DNA of 64,000 bases from CAWGMT01 sp963823675 (GCA_963823675.1 CAWGMT010000011.1:682001-746000); one strand, 5' to 3'. Positions 30,482 to 39,036 are shown, counted from the stretch's first letter. Notes: generated by a model not told the origin, from the sequence alone. Translations and numbers: made by a program.

Positions 30482-31559
30482 ATGCTAGAAATCACCGCCG
30501 AAACCACCGCCGAATATCTGTACGGCTCAGGGCGCGTTCCGCGTCAGGTCCCCATTCACGTGCGGGAGTTGCAGGGCGGGGTCTCGAATATCGTCCTGCG
30601 AGTCGAGGCCGCCGGGGGACCTCCGTTTGTGATCAAGCAGTGCCGCGAGCGTCTGCGCGTACCGATGGACTGGCGCGCCCGCCTCGAGCGGATCTGGACC
30701 GAGCACGCCACCATCGAGCTGCTCCAGTCGATCCTGCCCGAAGGCACCGTGCCCCGAATCCTGTTCGACGACCGGGCGAACTACCTCTTCGCGATGACCT
30801 GTGCCCCGGATGACTCGGTCACATGGAAGAGCCAGCTCATGGCCGGCCATGTTGACCCGGAGATCGCTGCGCGGCTCGGGACCATCCTGGGCACGATCCA
30901 CGCCCTTGCGCCGCGATGTCCCGCCTTGCAAACCGACCTGGCCGACACCAGTCTGTTCGAAGAGCTGCGGATCGACCCCTACTACCGGACGGTCGCTCGG
31001 GCGCATGCCGGCCTGGCCTCCCGGATCGATGCGCTGATCGCGGCCATGGACCGGCCCGCCGGCGAGCGCACCCTGGTGCTGGGCGATTTCAGCCCCAAGA
31101 ACATCCTGGTTCACGCGGGCGGGCTGATCCTGCTCGACTTTGAGTGCGCGCACGCGGGCGATCCCGCGTTCGACCTGGGGTTTTTCTTGAGTCACCTTCT
31201 GCTCAAAAGCATCTACGCGGGCGCCGCAAGGTTCTGGCGGCGGTTCCGCATATATTGAGCTGGCCCCGCCGTTCTGGAGTGCCTATCTGAAGCGGCGAGG
31301 CGTCGGCCCCGCCGCGGAGACCGGCCTGGTCCGCCGCGCGTGCCTGCATACCGCGGCCTGTGTACTGGCGCGGGTAGACGGCAAGAGCCCCGTCGAGTAT
31401 CTCGATGCAACCGGCCAGTCGACCGCGCGCGGCTTCGCATGCGCTGCACTCGAATACGGTCCGGCGACCTGGGAGGAGCTGGTGGCAATACTCGCGAATG
31501 CTTGGGAAGGGAGCGGAGATGGCAACCCTGAAGGCGTTGAAGGCTCGCCAGGTGCTTGA
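30482..31559 (+). CDS. Aminoglycoside-phosphotransferase-fold kinase (APH family), frameshifted
   Basis: A small-molecule kinase fold of the APH/choline kinase family, about 358 residues. Features are PFVIKQCRERLRV with the ATP-binding Lys, and the Brenner-type catalytic loop LVLGDFSPKNILVHAGG, followed by LLDFECAHAGDPAFDLGFFL with the metal-binding Asp. Substrate unknown. The frame ends early at 31258, but the conserved C-terminal part (PPFWSAYLKRRGV, VEYLDATGQ, ATWEELV) follows in another frame to a stop at 31559. So a frameshift lies at about 31205-31255. The restored gene overlaps the start of the enolase gene by 41 bp, suggesting coupled expression. Confidence 0.7.
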
Positions 31560-32871
31560 TTCACGGGGTCGTCCGACCGTGGAAGTCGACGCGATCGCAT
31601 CGACCGGGGCCGTCGGCCGGGCGATCGTCCCCTCGGGAGCCAGCACTGGCCGGCACGAAGCCCTCGAGCTGCGCGACGGCAACCCCACGCGCTACGGCGG
31701 CTTGAGCGTTTTTTTGGCCGTCGAGAATGTGACGAACCTGATCGCCCCGCTGGTCGTGGGAATGGATCTATCGGATCAGCCGGCCATCGACGCCAGGCTG
31801 ATCGCCGCCGATGGCACGCCCAACAAAAGCCGGCTCGGGGCCAATGCCGTGCTGGGCGTTTCGCTGGCGGCGGCCCACGCGGCGGCGGCCGTGCGCGGCG
31901 AAGAGCTCTTCGTCCATCTCAATCGGCTCTGGTGCCAGAGAGTTGCCACTGCCGGGGCGAAGGACATTCCGGTCGAGCCGGAGTTGCCGCTCCCCATGGT
32001 CAACATGATCTCCGGCGGGCTGCACGCCGGCGGCAATCTCGACATCCAGGATGTGCTGATCATGCCAGTGGGCGCGTTGCGCTATAGCCACGCTCTGGAG
32101 ATGACGGTCGCCATCTATCGCGCGGTCGGCCGCGAGCTGCGCAAGTCGGGCTGCGAATCGGTCCTCGTCGGCGACGAGGGGGGATATGGGCCGCGACTGG
32201 ATGACGACGAGCAGGCCCTCGCCGTCGTCAAAGGCGCGGTTGGCGAGTGTGGCTTCCAACCCAGCCGCGACGTCGCAATTGCCCTGGACGTCGCCGCCAG
32301 CCACTTCCATGACCCAGCCCGCGGACAATACAAGCTACGAGCTCCCGTCGATAGGGAGCTGGGCAGCGCGGAAATGATCGATCTGCTGGCTGGCTGGGCA
32401 CATGCGTATCCCATCGTCTCGATCGAGGACGGCCTGGCGGAAGACGATTGGGACGGTTGGGCCGCGCTGACTGCGCGCCTGGGCGGGTCGCTCCAGCTAA
32501 TCGGCGACGATCTCTTCGCCACCCAGGTCTCTCGTCTCGCGCAGGGGATCGCGCGCCACGCGGGCAACGCCGTCCTGATCAAGCTCAACCAGGTCGGGAC
32601 GCTCACGGAGACCCTGGACGCGATGGTCATGGCTCGCACGCACGGTTTCCGCACGGTCGTCTCGGCCCGCTCGGGCGAGACCGAGGATTCGACGATCGCC
32701 GACCTCGCGGTCGCCACCGCCGCCGGTCAGATCAAGATCGGCTCGGTCGCTCGCTCGGAGCGGCTCGCCAAGTACAACCGCTTGCTCCGCATCGAGGAGA
32801 TACTCGGCAACGATGCTCGCTTTGCCGGCCGCGCCGCGGTCTTACCGCCGCAGATCTCGGCCCGTACTTGA
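31519..32871 (+). CDS. eno: Enolase, divergent form
   Basis: It would interconvert 2-phosphoglycerate and phosphoenolpyruvate. 450 residues. Present are IVPSGASTG, DEGGYGPRLDDDEQAL, metal ligands in LDVAAS, IEDGLAEDDW and IGDDLF, the catalytic Lys in LIKLNQVGTL, and SGETEDSTIADLAVA. Two positions normally fixed are changed: the QE of the QEFMI region is QD (DIQDVLIMP), and the His of the SHRSGETED loop is Ala (SARSGETED). This suggests a second, specialised enolase rather than the main one, or relaxed specificity. The ATG at 31519 is preceded by GGAG and aligns with the family N-terminus. It overlaps the upstream kinase gene. Confidence 0.85.
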   Translation: MATLKALKARQVLDSRGRPTVEVDAIASTGAVGRAIVPSGASTGRHEALELRDGNPTRYGGLSVFLAVENVTNLIAPLVVGMDLSDQPAIDARLIAADGTPNKSRLGANAVLGVSLAAAHAAAAVRGEELFVHLNRLWCQRVATAGAKDIPVEPELPLPMVNMISGGLHAGGNLDIQDVLIMPVGALRYSHALEMTVAIYRAVGRELRKSGCESVLVGDEGGYGPRLDDDEQALAVVKGAVGECGFQPSRDVAIALDVAASHFHDPARGQYKLRAPVDRELGSAEMIDLLAGWAHAYPIVSIEDGLAEDDWDGWAALTARLGGSLQLIGDDLFATQVSRLAQGIARHAGNAVLIKLNQVGTLTETLDAMVMARTHGFRTVVSARSGETEDSTIADLAVATAAGQIKIGSVARSERLAKYNRLLRIEEILGNDARFAGRAAVLPPQISART

Positions 32872-33070
32872 TCTAGATTCCCCGGGCTCTTCCGGGCGTG
32901 TTTTCCTTGCGAATCGCGCGACGTTGAATTGCCAATCTTGACGAACGCTTTGGATCTTTTCCCCTGACCAAGAGAAGCGAACGAACGGCCAAGGCTCGCC
33001 AGGTTTCAGCGCAGGATACGCAGCCCCGCCGACCGAACCGTACCAAGAATTCCCGGCCGGCAGCGAATCT

Positions 33071-33166
33071 CCTTTGTCCTTTGTCCTTTGTCCTTTGTCC
33101 TTTGTCCTTTGTCCTTTGTCCTTTGTCCTTTGTCCTTTGTCCTTTGTCCTTCGTCCTTTGTCCTTT
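33071..33166. repeat. Heptamer tandem repeat (CCTTTGT)n
   Basis: About 13-14 copies of the 7-bp unit CCTTTGT, with a single T-to-C change near the right end. It fills part of the gap between eno and hflK. There are no spacers, so it is not a CRISPR. Confidence 0.95.
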
Positions 33167-33228
33167 GCACGCGCCTGCGACAGCCAGTCGCAAGATACCC
33201 GAGCATACTTTAGAATTCACACGCGTCG

Positions 33229-33318
33229 TTCAACTGGCAACCGACAACTGACAACGGACAACGGACACCTGGCAACAGGCGACGGACAACGGACAACGGA
33301 CAACGGACAACTGACCAA
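33229..33318. repeat. ACAACGGAC-type repeat upstream of hflK
   Basis: A run of about eight to nine imperfect 9-10 bp units (variants of ACAACGG and ACAACTG) ending 15 bp before the hflK start. The same kind of unit precedes the HisC-like gene at 57896-57930. Confidence 0.85.
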
Positions 33319-33332
33319 AAGGATTCCTCCGC

Positions 33333-34345
33333 ATGGAGCCATACGAAGAGTTTCGGCGGCGACCGCGAGGTCCGCAGTCGATTGAGCCCTGGCAGCGCTA
33401 TCTGCCGTTTTTTCCCTGGGTCGTCGCGCTTCTTCTGGGGCTCTGGCTGCTCACGGATAGTTATTACACGGTCAGCCCCTACGAACAGGCGGCCGTGCTG
33501 CGCTTCGGCAAATATCATGCGACCACGATGCCCGGCCTGCACTTCAAGGTCCCGCTGGTCGACCAGGTGATGAAGGTCAGCGTCGAGGAGCACGGTCTGC
33601 GGCTTCCCTTCGGATTGCCTTCGCGGGCCGACGCGGTAGTCGAGGCTGCGGGGCATCCGGAAGACGAGACGCTCATGCTGACCGGCGATCTGAACACGGC
33701 GTCCGTCGAATGGACGGTCCAGTGGAAGGTATCCGACCCCGCGCAGTTCTTGTTCAAATTTCCGCTCGATCTCAACGAGCAGTTTGCCGAAGACCTGATC
33801 ACGACCGTGGCCCGTACGGTCATGAACCGTCTGGTCGGCGACCACTCCTTCGACGAGGTCATCGGCGCCAAAAGGAGCGACATCGCTTATGAAGCCCGCG
33901 GCGACGCCCAGCGGATCCTGGACACTTACGCCTGCGGTATTACCGTGACCGCGCTTCAGATGCAGCGCGTCATTCCGCCCGATCGCGTCAAGCCGGCGTT
34001 CGACAAGGTGAACGCCTCGATCCAGCAAAAGCAGAAGCTGGAAAACGATGCCGAGGCGATGCGGAACAAGCTGATTCCCGAGGCGAGGGCCAACAGCGAC
34101 AAGTTGATCCGCGAGGCCGAGGGTTACGCCGCGCGCCGCAAGGCTGAGTCAAACGGCGAGATCGAGGCGCTCCTGGCCAAGTATCACGCCTACGAGCGCG
34201 CCCCGAAATCACGCGGCAGCGGCTGTATCTCGAAGCCATGCAGGACGTGCTGCAAGGCGTCAAGAACAAAACGATCATCGACTCGGACCTCAAGCAGCTT
34301 TTCCCGCTTCTGAATCTCGACGCGAAGGGAGACACCAGCCGATGA
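33333..34345 (+). CDS. hflK: HflK, membrane protease modulator, one frameshift
   Basis: HflK and HflC are SPFH/prohibitin-domain proteins that form a large cage around the FtsH protease in the inner membrane. The protein is about 337 residues: a Pro/Arg-rich N-terminus, one membrane helix (FPWVVALLLGLWLL), then the band-7 domain (YYTVSPYEQAAVLRFGKY, MPGLHFKVPLVDQV). A coiled-coil tail holds IREAEGYAARRKAE. One C is missing near 34200, after HAYERAP. The next frame restores EITRQRLYLEAMQDVLQGV, then stops at 34345. The stop overlaps the hflC ATG as ATGA, so the two are an operon. Confidence 0.88.
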
Positions 34346-35541
34346 ATCGCCGGATCATCGCCGTTCTGATCGGAGTGGCCCTCGTTCTGGTTATCCCGCT
34401 GGGCCAGTCCGTCCTGTATACCGTCACCGAGCGCGAGCTGGCCGTCCTCCTCCAGTTCGGCGAGCCGGTGGCCACCCGCACCATGCCGGGCCTCTACTTC
34501 AAGCTTCCCTTGATTCAAGAGGTCCTGAGGCTGCCCAAGACGCTCCAGATCTGGCACGGCGTCAGCGACGCCGAGAAGCTCGTTGACGTTCCCACCGCCG
34601 ATGGCAAGAAGGTCGAGGTGACGGTCTGGGCCCTCTGGCGGATCACCGATCCGGCGCAGTTCGTGCGGACGCTGCGCACCGTCAAGAACGCCGAGTCCCG
34701 CGTCAAGGAGTTTGTCCGCAGCACGGCGCGCGACACCATCACGACCCACAATCTGGCCGAGATCGTCCGGAGCAGCAACCGGCAGATGACCTACACGCTG
34801 GGCCTACCTCCGGAAATGCTCACCAAGGGGGGAGCGTCCGCGAAAAAGGGTGCTGATTCCGAGCAGGACCAGGCGGTACTCGACCTGATCGTTCCGCCCG
34901 AGGCCAAGGAATCGGTCGCGATCGGCCGCCTCAAGATCATGGACCAGATCAAGGACGAAGCCCAGCGTGCTCTGGCCCAGGACGGCCGGAAACAGGGCTC
35001 ACAAAAAAACCAGGGTCGTGGCATCGAGCTGGTCGATGTCGGCCTCTCACGGATCGAATTTGTGCTCCAGGTGCGCGAAGCAGCGTTCGACCGGGCCGTT
35101 TCCTTGATGGAGGCGATCGCCGCCAAGACCATCGCCGAGGGCGAACAGCGCAAGAAGGAGATCGTCAACAAGGCCGGGGCCGAAGCGGAGAAGATCGAAG
35201 GCCAGGGCAAGCAGGAGTCGAACATCCTCAAGGGCAAGGTCGACGCCGAGATCATCGATGCCTACGCGAAGGCGATCCGCGAAACGGGCGAGTTCTACAA
35301 CTTTACCCGCACCCTCGAGGTCTACAAGGAAGCGCTCAAGGGCGAGACGCGTCTCATCCTGACGACCGACAGCGAATTGCTCCGCCTGATCAAGACGGCG
35401 GGGGCATTCAAGGCGCCGGTCACCAAGTCGGGCCGGGTCGCGGCCGGCGACTCTAGCGGGTCCCAGTCAGCTCCGCCGGCTGACGGTGCGCAAGTAGCAG
35501 GCAGCCCCGATCCGAAAACACAAATAACAAATTCCAAATAG
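34342..35541 (+). CDS. hflC: HflC, membrane protease modulator
   Basis: Partner of HflK in the FtsH-regulating SPFH complex. 399 residues. One N-terminal membrane helix (IIAVLIGVALVLVIPLG) is followed by the band-7 domain (YTVTERELAVLLQFGEP, MPGLYFKLPLIQEV), and the C-terminal helix EGEQRKKEIVNKAGAEAEKI. Residues 165-180 or so form a charged insert (KKGADSEQDQ) absent from E. coli HflC. The tail is Ser/Pro-rich and disordered. The start overlaps the hflK stop. Confidence 0.92.
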   Translation: MNRRIIAVLIGVALVLVIPLGQSVLYTVTERELAVLLQFGEPVATRTMPGLYFKLPLIQEVLRLPKTLQIWHGVSDAEKLVDVPTADGKKVEVTVWALWRITDPAQFVRTLRTVKNAESRVKEFVRSTARDTITTHNLAEIVRSSNRQMTYTLGLPPEMLTKGGASAKKGADSEQDQAVLDLIVPPEAKESVAIGRLKIMDQIKDEAQRALAQDGRKQGSQKNQGRGIELVDVGLSRIEFVLQVREAAFDRAVSLMEAIAAKTIAEGEQRKKEIVNKAGAEAEKIEGQGKQESNILKGKVDAEIIDAYAKAIRETGEFYNFTRTLEVYKEALKGETRLILTTDSELLRLIKTAGAFKAPVTKSGRVAAGDSSGSQSAPPADGAQVAGSPDPKTQITNSK

Positions 35542-35661
35542 CAAGTAACGAATAACAAAGTCCAAATAGCAAACTCCAAATAACAGATTCCAAATCCCAG
35601 TCCCGAATCTGGACTTGGGAATCTGTGATTTCGTATTTGTGGTTTGGAACTTGGAACCTCG
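35542..35661. repeat. AT-rich AACAAATTCC-type repeats with imperfect hairpin
   Basis: The gap between convergent hflC and the DUF362 gene has repeated AACAAANTCCAAATAGCAA-like units. They run into an imperfect inverted repeat (CAGATTCC... with ...GGGAATCTG, about 35583-35625). It may terminate both genes. The composition is clearly AT-richer than the coding DNA. Confidence 0.6.
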
Positions 35662-36873
35662 TCAGAGGTTCAGAATTTGGTGGTCGATCGAGAACCGCCG
35701 GCCGTAGGGGGACTTGTAGTCAAAGATCCCCAGGCCGGCCTGGCCGGCCAGCGCGATGTACTGGGGCTGGCGGATGTCGTATCCTTCGTGGCCGAACGGG
35801 TCGGCCGCCAGGCGGCCGACGCCGCCGACGCCGGGTACCTTCATCTCCTTGCGCTTGGCGTCGAGGATGTCCCATTCGACGTGATCCATCGCCACCGGGT
35901 CGGTCGCGAACAAGAGCGCATTGTAGTCCCAGAGCCACTCGGGGTTCCTGCCGTATGGGCCGCCTTCCCAGACGCCGCGAGTCCCGTCCATGATGTGCAG
36001 AACGCACTTCTTGCGGATGATCGGATGGCTGACCACCGCCGGGACGAACGCGACCATGGCGATGCTCTGTGGGCTGGAGTGCGAGCGGAACACGTTGTTG
36101 ACCAGCCCGTGGCTCATGTTCTTCAGGGCGCCGGTGGCGCCGGCCGCGTGGTGGTCCTTGATGCAGGGCAGGCAAATGATCTTGTCGAGCCGTTTGGTCA
36201 CGATTTTGCCCAGGTGCGAGCGATAACACCGGTCGTCCTTCGCGTTCTGACCCCGGCCGACTAACGTCAACTGGACGAATTCGTCGCGGTCGTAGCCGGC
36301 GATCGGGTCCTTGACGTCGAAGTCGAGCGCCAACTGGCCGGGGTCCCACTCGATCGGCGTCAGCCCGCCCCGAGCCACTTCGTCAGGCATGATTTCGTGG
36401 TAGCCGGCTGTGTGGAACTCCAGCCCGTAGCGGTCGAATACCACCATGTCCTTCTTGCGAATCCCCGCCGAGCACAGGCCGTCGATCACCTCGAGGACCA
36501 GGTCCGGCGAGGTATGGGCACCAGGATGGCCGTTGGGCACGACCTTGATCCCGACGGCTTCACCCGGCTCGACAAAAACGCGCCAGGACTCGACCGGATG
36601 CGGAGCGCCGGTGAGCTGGATGAGGCCGCGATTGAGTGCAGCACGGATCGCCGCGCGATCTCCCCTGGCGCCACGCTTCAAGGCGGCGCTCCGGACCTCG
36701 ATCACCCGGCCCGGATACGGGCCGGGGACACCGAGCTTCCCCTCCTGGCGAATGGGCTGCGGCCCACCGCCAGGCTGCTGGGCCGAGGCGGCCGGCGTCC
36801 CCAAAAGCGGAATTGCGGCCGCACCGAGAAATGTGCGGCGATCGATGCCGCAACAGCGACGTCCCCCGCGCAT
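35662..36873 (-). CDS. DUF362 domain protein with twin-arginine signal
   Basis: A 403-residue exported protein. The N-terminus is basic, with DRRTFLGAAAIPLLG, a twin-arginine motif followed by a hydrophobic segment and an Ala-rich cleavage region (TPAASAQQ). The body matches DUF362 proteins, which have an unknown, possibly iron-sulfur-linked function. Visible are VVFDRYGLEFHTAGY, KIICLPCIKDHHAAGATGALKNMSHGLVNN, HPIIRKKCVLHIMDG and DPVAMDHVEWDIL (parts of the conserved region). I chose ATG 36873, since upstream sequence adds only a polar extension. It is convergent with hflC. Confidence 0.82.
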   Translation of the reverse strand: MRGGRRCCGIDRRTFLGAAAIPLLGTPAASAQQPGGGPQPIRQEGKLGVPGPYPGRVIEVRSAALKRGARGDRAAIRAALNRGLIQLTGAPHPVESWRVFVEPGEAVGIKVVPNGHPGAHTSPDLVLEVIDGLCSAGIRKKDMVVFDRYGLEFHTAGYHEIMPDEVARGGLTPIEWDPGQLALDFDVKDPIAGYDRDEFVQLTLVGRGQNAKDDRCYRSHLGKIVTKRLDKIICLPCIKDHHAAGATGALKNMSHGLVNNVFRSHSSPQSIAMVAFVPAVVSHPIIRKKCVLHIMDGTRGVWEGGPYGRNPEWLWDYNALLFATDPVAMDHVEWDILDAKRKEMKVPGVGGVGRLAADPFGHEGYDIRQPQYIALAGQAGLGIFDYKSPYGRRFSIDHQILNL

Positions 36874-37017
36874 GTTGAGTCTCCTCGTCTGAGCAATCGC
36901 CGTGATTCGAGCCGATTGTCGCTTTGCGCTCCGCAAAAGACAACGTTTCCGGGAAGGTGTTCAGGTCCCGATCCCGAATAGCCCGCCACTGGAAAGTATG
37001 CCCGGCTGGATCTGACT

Positions 37018-37343
37018 GTGCAACCGATCGCTCTCGACGAAGTCGCCCGCCGGGTGCCGATGCTCGCCGAGCGGAAGCTCACGCCCTACCAGGGACTTTT
37101 GCACGCGATCTGGACCGACGAGCGTCTAAGCGCGGTCTGCACCACGATGCGCAACACCGACCACATCCGCGAGAACACGGACGCCGCCCGCCGGTTCGAG
37201 CCGCTCAAGGAGGCCGAGATTCACCAGCTCCGCGACGCGACGCTTGCCCACGGCTCGATGCTCTGCGCCGACTGCGACGGCCGCTGCTCGATCGCCGCCG
37301 GCACGCAGGCCGAGCTGGGCAACCTGACGCGGTTCTTGACCTA
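37018..37343 (+). pseudogene. Aldo/keto reductase remnant (C-terminal region)
   Basis: The frame has TPYQGLLHAIWTDERLSAVC, FEPLKEAEIHQLRDATL, and LCADCDGRCSIAAGT then LGNLTRFLTY. These are the C-terminal Cys-containing features of twin-arginine aldo/keto reductases of planctomycetes. The barrel is missing upstream, and the match stops abruptly at LTY, exactly where the first hip operator begins. So the gene is cut at both ends, and the right-hand cut marks the boundary of the hipBST segment. Confidence 0.65.
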
Positions 37344-37344
37344 T

Positions 37345-37358
37345 TTCCCGATCGGGAA
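37345..37358. promoter_or_regulatory. Palindromic operator 1 of the hip operon
   Basis: A perfect 14-bp palindrome, TTCCCGATCGGGAA, ending 10 bp before the -35 box. The same sequence recurs exactly 60 bp downstream. It is probably a HipB binding site, by analogy with other hip operons, which are repressed through paired palindromes. Confidence 0.75.
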
Positions 37359-37368
37359 TGCAGCGAGG

Positions 37369-37397
37369 TTGACCTCAGCGGTTGGACGGCATATACT
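37369..37397 (+). promoter_or_regulatory. Sigma70-like promoter of hipBST
   Basis: The -35 box TTGACC (37369-37374) and the -10 box TATACT (37392-37397) are separated by exactly 17 bp. The promoter is bracketed by the two palindromic operators. Confidence 0.75.
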
Positions 37398-37403
37398 GTT
37401 TAC

Positions 37404-37419
37404 ATTCCCGATCGGGAAT
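37404..37419. promoter_or_regulatory. Palindromic operator 2 of the hip operon
   Basis: A 16-bp palindrome, ATTCCCGATCGGGAAT, beginning 7 bp after the -10 box, thus covering the expected transcription start. Its centre is 60 bp from operator 1, close to a whole number of helical turns, as needed for cooperative binding of a dimeric repressor. Confidence 0.75.
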
Positions 37420-37456
37420 GGAGACCGCTACGCGGCCGAGACGCGAAACCGGCATC

Positions 37457-37696
37457 ATGACGACCACTACAGACAAGAGTCCTCAAATCATTGGCCAATT
37501 CGTTCGGGCGCGTCGGCGAGCGAGCAAGCTGACGCAGCAGGAACTGGGACAACTGGCGGGGGTGGGAACGCGAGTCATTTCCGAATTGGAGCGAGGGAAG
37601 CCAACCCTGCGCATGGATGTGGTGAATAAGGTGCTGGAAGTCTTCGGTCAGATGCTTGGTCGCGTTGATGCGCCCCGGGAGGAGAGCGAATCATGA
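37457..37696 (+). CDS. hipB: HipB-like antitoxin/repressor
   Basis: A 79-residue XRE helix-turn-helix protein: IGQFVRARRRASKLTQQELGQ, AGVGTRVISELERGKPTLRMDVVNKVLEVF. It should repress its own operon by binding the two upstream palindromes. I chose ATG 37457; an earlier in-frame ATG at 37418 lies inside operator 2. The stop overlaps the start of the next gene (ATGA at 37693), showing coupling. In three-gene hip systems HipB augments neutralisation by HipS. Confidence 0.88.
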   Translation: MTTTTDKSPQIIGQFVRARRRASKLTQQELGQLAGVGTRVISELERGKPTLRMDVVNKVLEVFGQMLGRVDAPREESES

Positions 37697-38037
37697 GACC
37701 GCGAACCGGCAAGGTGATGTTGGGGGGAAAGATGGTCGGAACGCTTCAAGAACTCGATGACAGAGTTATCTTCGCGTATTCGTCTGACTGGTTGGGGCGA
37801 AAAGATGCCGTGCCTGTCTCGCTGACCATGCCGCTTCGGCCTGAGCCTTACGTAAGCAAAGGGCTGCACCCGTTCTTTGAGAACCTGCTGCCTGAAGGAT
37901 GGCTGCTTGAGGTCTCATCCAAGAAGTTAAAAATCTCGAAGGGAGACGCCTTTGGCCTGCTCCTCGCCACCTGCGGCGACTGCGTGGGAGCCGTTGAGAT
38001 TGAACCGTTGGAAACCGAGACGAGTGGAACGAGGTAA
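37693..38037 (+). CDS. hipS: HipS-like antitoxin (HipA N-subdomain 1 as a separate protein)
   Basis: A 114-residue protein that corresponds to the N-terminal subdomain of full-length HipA: VGTLQELDDRVIFAYSSDWL, VSLTMPLRPEPYVSKGLHPFFENLLPEGWL (in parts), DAFGLLLATCGDCVGAVEI. It ends after this subdomain. The kinase body is a separate gene two bases downstream. In the HipBST systems described from E. coli O127:H6, this small protein is the antitoxin that blocks the HipT kinase. Both ends (ATG at the hipB stop, stop at 38037) are clear, so the split is not an indel artefact: in the next frame the kinase begins with its own conserved N-terminus. Confidence 0.85.
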   Translation: MRPRTGKVMLGGKMVGTLQELDDRVIFAYSSDWLGRKDAVPVSLTMPLRPEPYVSKGLHPFFENLLPEGWLLEVSSKKLKISKGDAFGLLLATCGDCVGAVEIEPLETETSGTR

Positions 38038-38039
38038 CG

Positions 38040-38963
38040 ATGCCCTCGTGCCTGGTCTGCCTGGAGGACACGAAGGGACGTTTCGAGTATCACCCGGACT
38101 GCCTCGAGTCACTCTTCGGGACGCGACAATTGCCACTGCTTGATCTCGAATTGGCCAAGCTGTACAGCATTGCGGCCAAGATGGCCGGGAAGATGTCGAT
38201 CTCAGGGGCGCAAGAAAAAGTTTCCCTGGCGTTGTCGTCCGATAAGAGTAAGCTCGAGATCGCCGCAAGCGGCGGCCGCTATATCCTCAAGCCGGAGACA
38301 TCGAGGTTTTCATCAGTGCCAGCCAACGAGCATGTCACAATGAGACTGGCAAATCTTGTCTCGATTGAGCTGCCTGCGTTTGGACTGATGCGCCTCAAGG
38401 ACGGGTCCATCGGTTACCTGATCAAAAGATTCGACCGCCTTGATGACGGCACGAAACTGCAGGTTGAGGATTTTTGTCAGTTGTCCGAAACGCCAGCACG
38501 CGACAAGTACGAGGGTTCGACGGAGCTCTGTGTGCGCATCTTGAGAAAGTTCGCCACCGAGCCACGAGTCGAAGTCTACAAGCTGTTTCGCTTGGTGTTG
38601 TTCTCCTGGTGGACGGCAAACGGGGACATGCACCTGAAGAACTTCTCCTTACTGACGACAAGCGAAGGCATACGACGTTTATCTCCGGCTTACGACCTTG
38701 TTTGCACGAGGCTCGTCCTGCCCGATGACGACAAGCTCGCTCTGCCTCTGGGCGGTCGCAACAAGAATATCTCTCGCCGTGCTTGGCTGAATTTCGCCAA
38801 GTATTGCGGCCTACCAGACGCCGCGGCCAAGCATCTGCTGGCAGATCAGGTCGCGGCGCTGGAACCATCAATTCGTTTGATGGCGAACTCGCTTCTCACG
38901 CAAGAATCGAAAGAACACTACGAAGTGATTTTGCGTGAGAACACCGCCGCGCTTGCGCGTTAG
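38040..38963 (+). CDS. hipT: HipT-like Ser/Thr kinase toxin
   Basis: A 307-residue HipA-fold kinase lacking the N-subdomain. It begins with a CLVCLEDTKGRFEYHPDC motif, as in short HipA proteins. The Gly-rich loop KMSISGAQEKVSL (S53-I-S55) carries the SIS form, whose two serines are autophosphorylated in HipT. ILKPE provides the ATP-binding Lys, ANGDMHLKNFSLL the catalytic Asp and Asn, and SPAYDLV the metal-binding Asp. Everything needed for activity is present. HipT of E. coli phosphorylates tryptophanyl-tRNA synthetase, halting translation. The cognate trpS gene of this organism lies at 56803. Third gene of the hipBST operon. Confidence 0.88.
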   Translation: MPSCLVCLEDTKGRFEYHPDCLESLFGTRQLPLLDLELAKLYSIAAKMAGKMSISGAQEKVSLALSSDKSKLEIAASGGRYILKPETSRFSSVPANEHVTMRLANLVSIELPAFGLMRLKDGSIGYLIKRFDRLDDGTKLQVEDFCQLSETPARDKYEGSTELCVRILRKFATEPRVEVYKLFRLVLFSWWTANGDMHLKNFSLLTTSEGIRRLSPAYDLVCTRLVLPDDDKLALPLGGRNKNISRRAWLNFAKYCGLPDAAAKHLLADQVAALEPSIRLMANSLLTQESKEHYEVILRENTAALAR

Positions 38964-39036
38964 GCAACCGGTGGGAATTCATGATCGTCTTCTCACGCCC
39001 GTCGTCGGGGAGCACCGCGACAATTCGTTGCCTGGG

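Noticed and set aside
33071..33166. Possible CRISPR array
   Set aside because: The 7-bp units are back to back, without spacers, and no cas gene is near. The same holds for the 89-bp repeats at 55978-56412.
37693..38963. hipS and hipT as one hipA gene split by a sequencing error
   Set aside because: hipS overlaps hipB as ATGA, ends at a clean stop, and hipT opens two bases later with its own conserved Cys-containing start as in known HipT and short HipA proteins.
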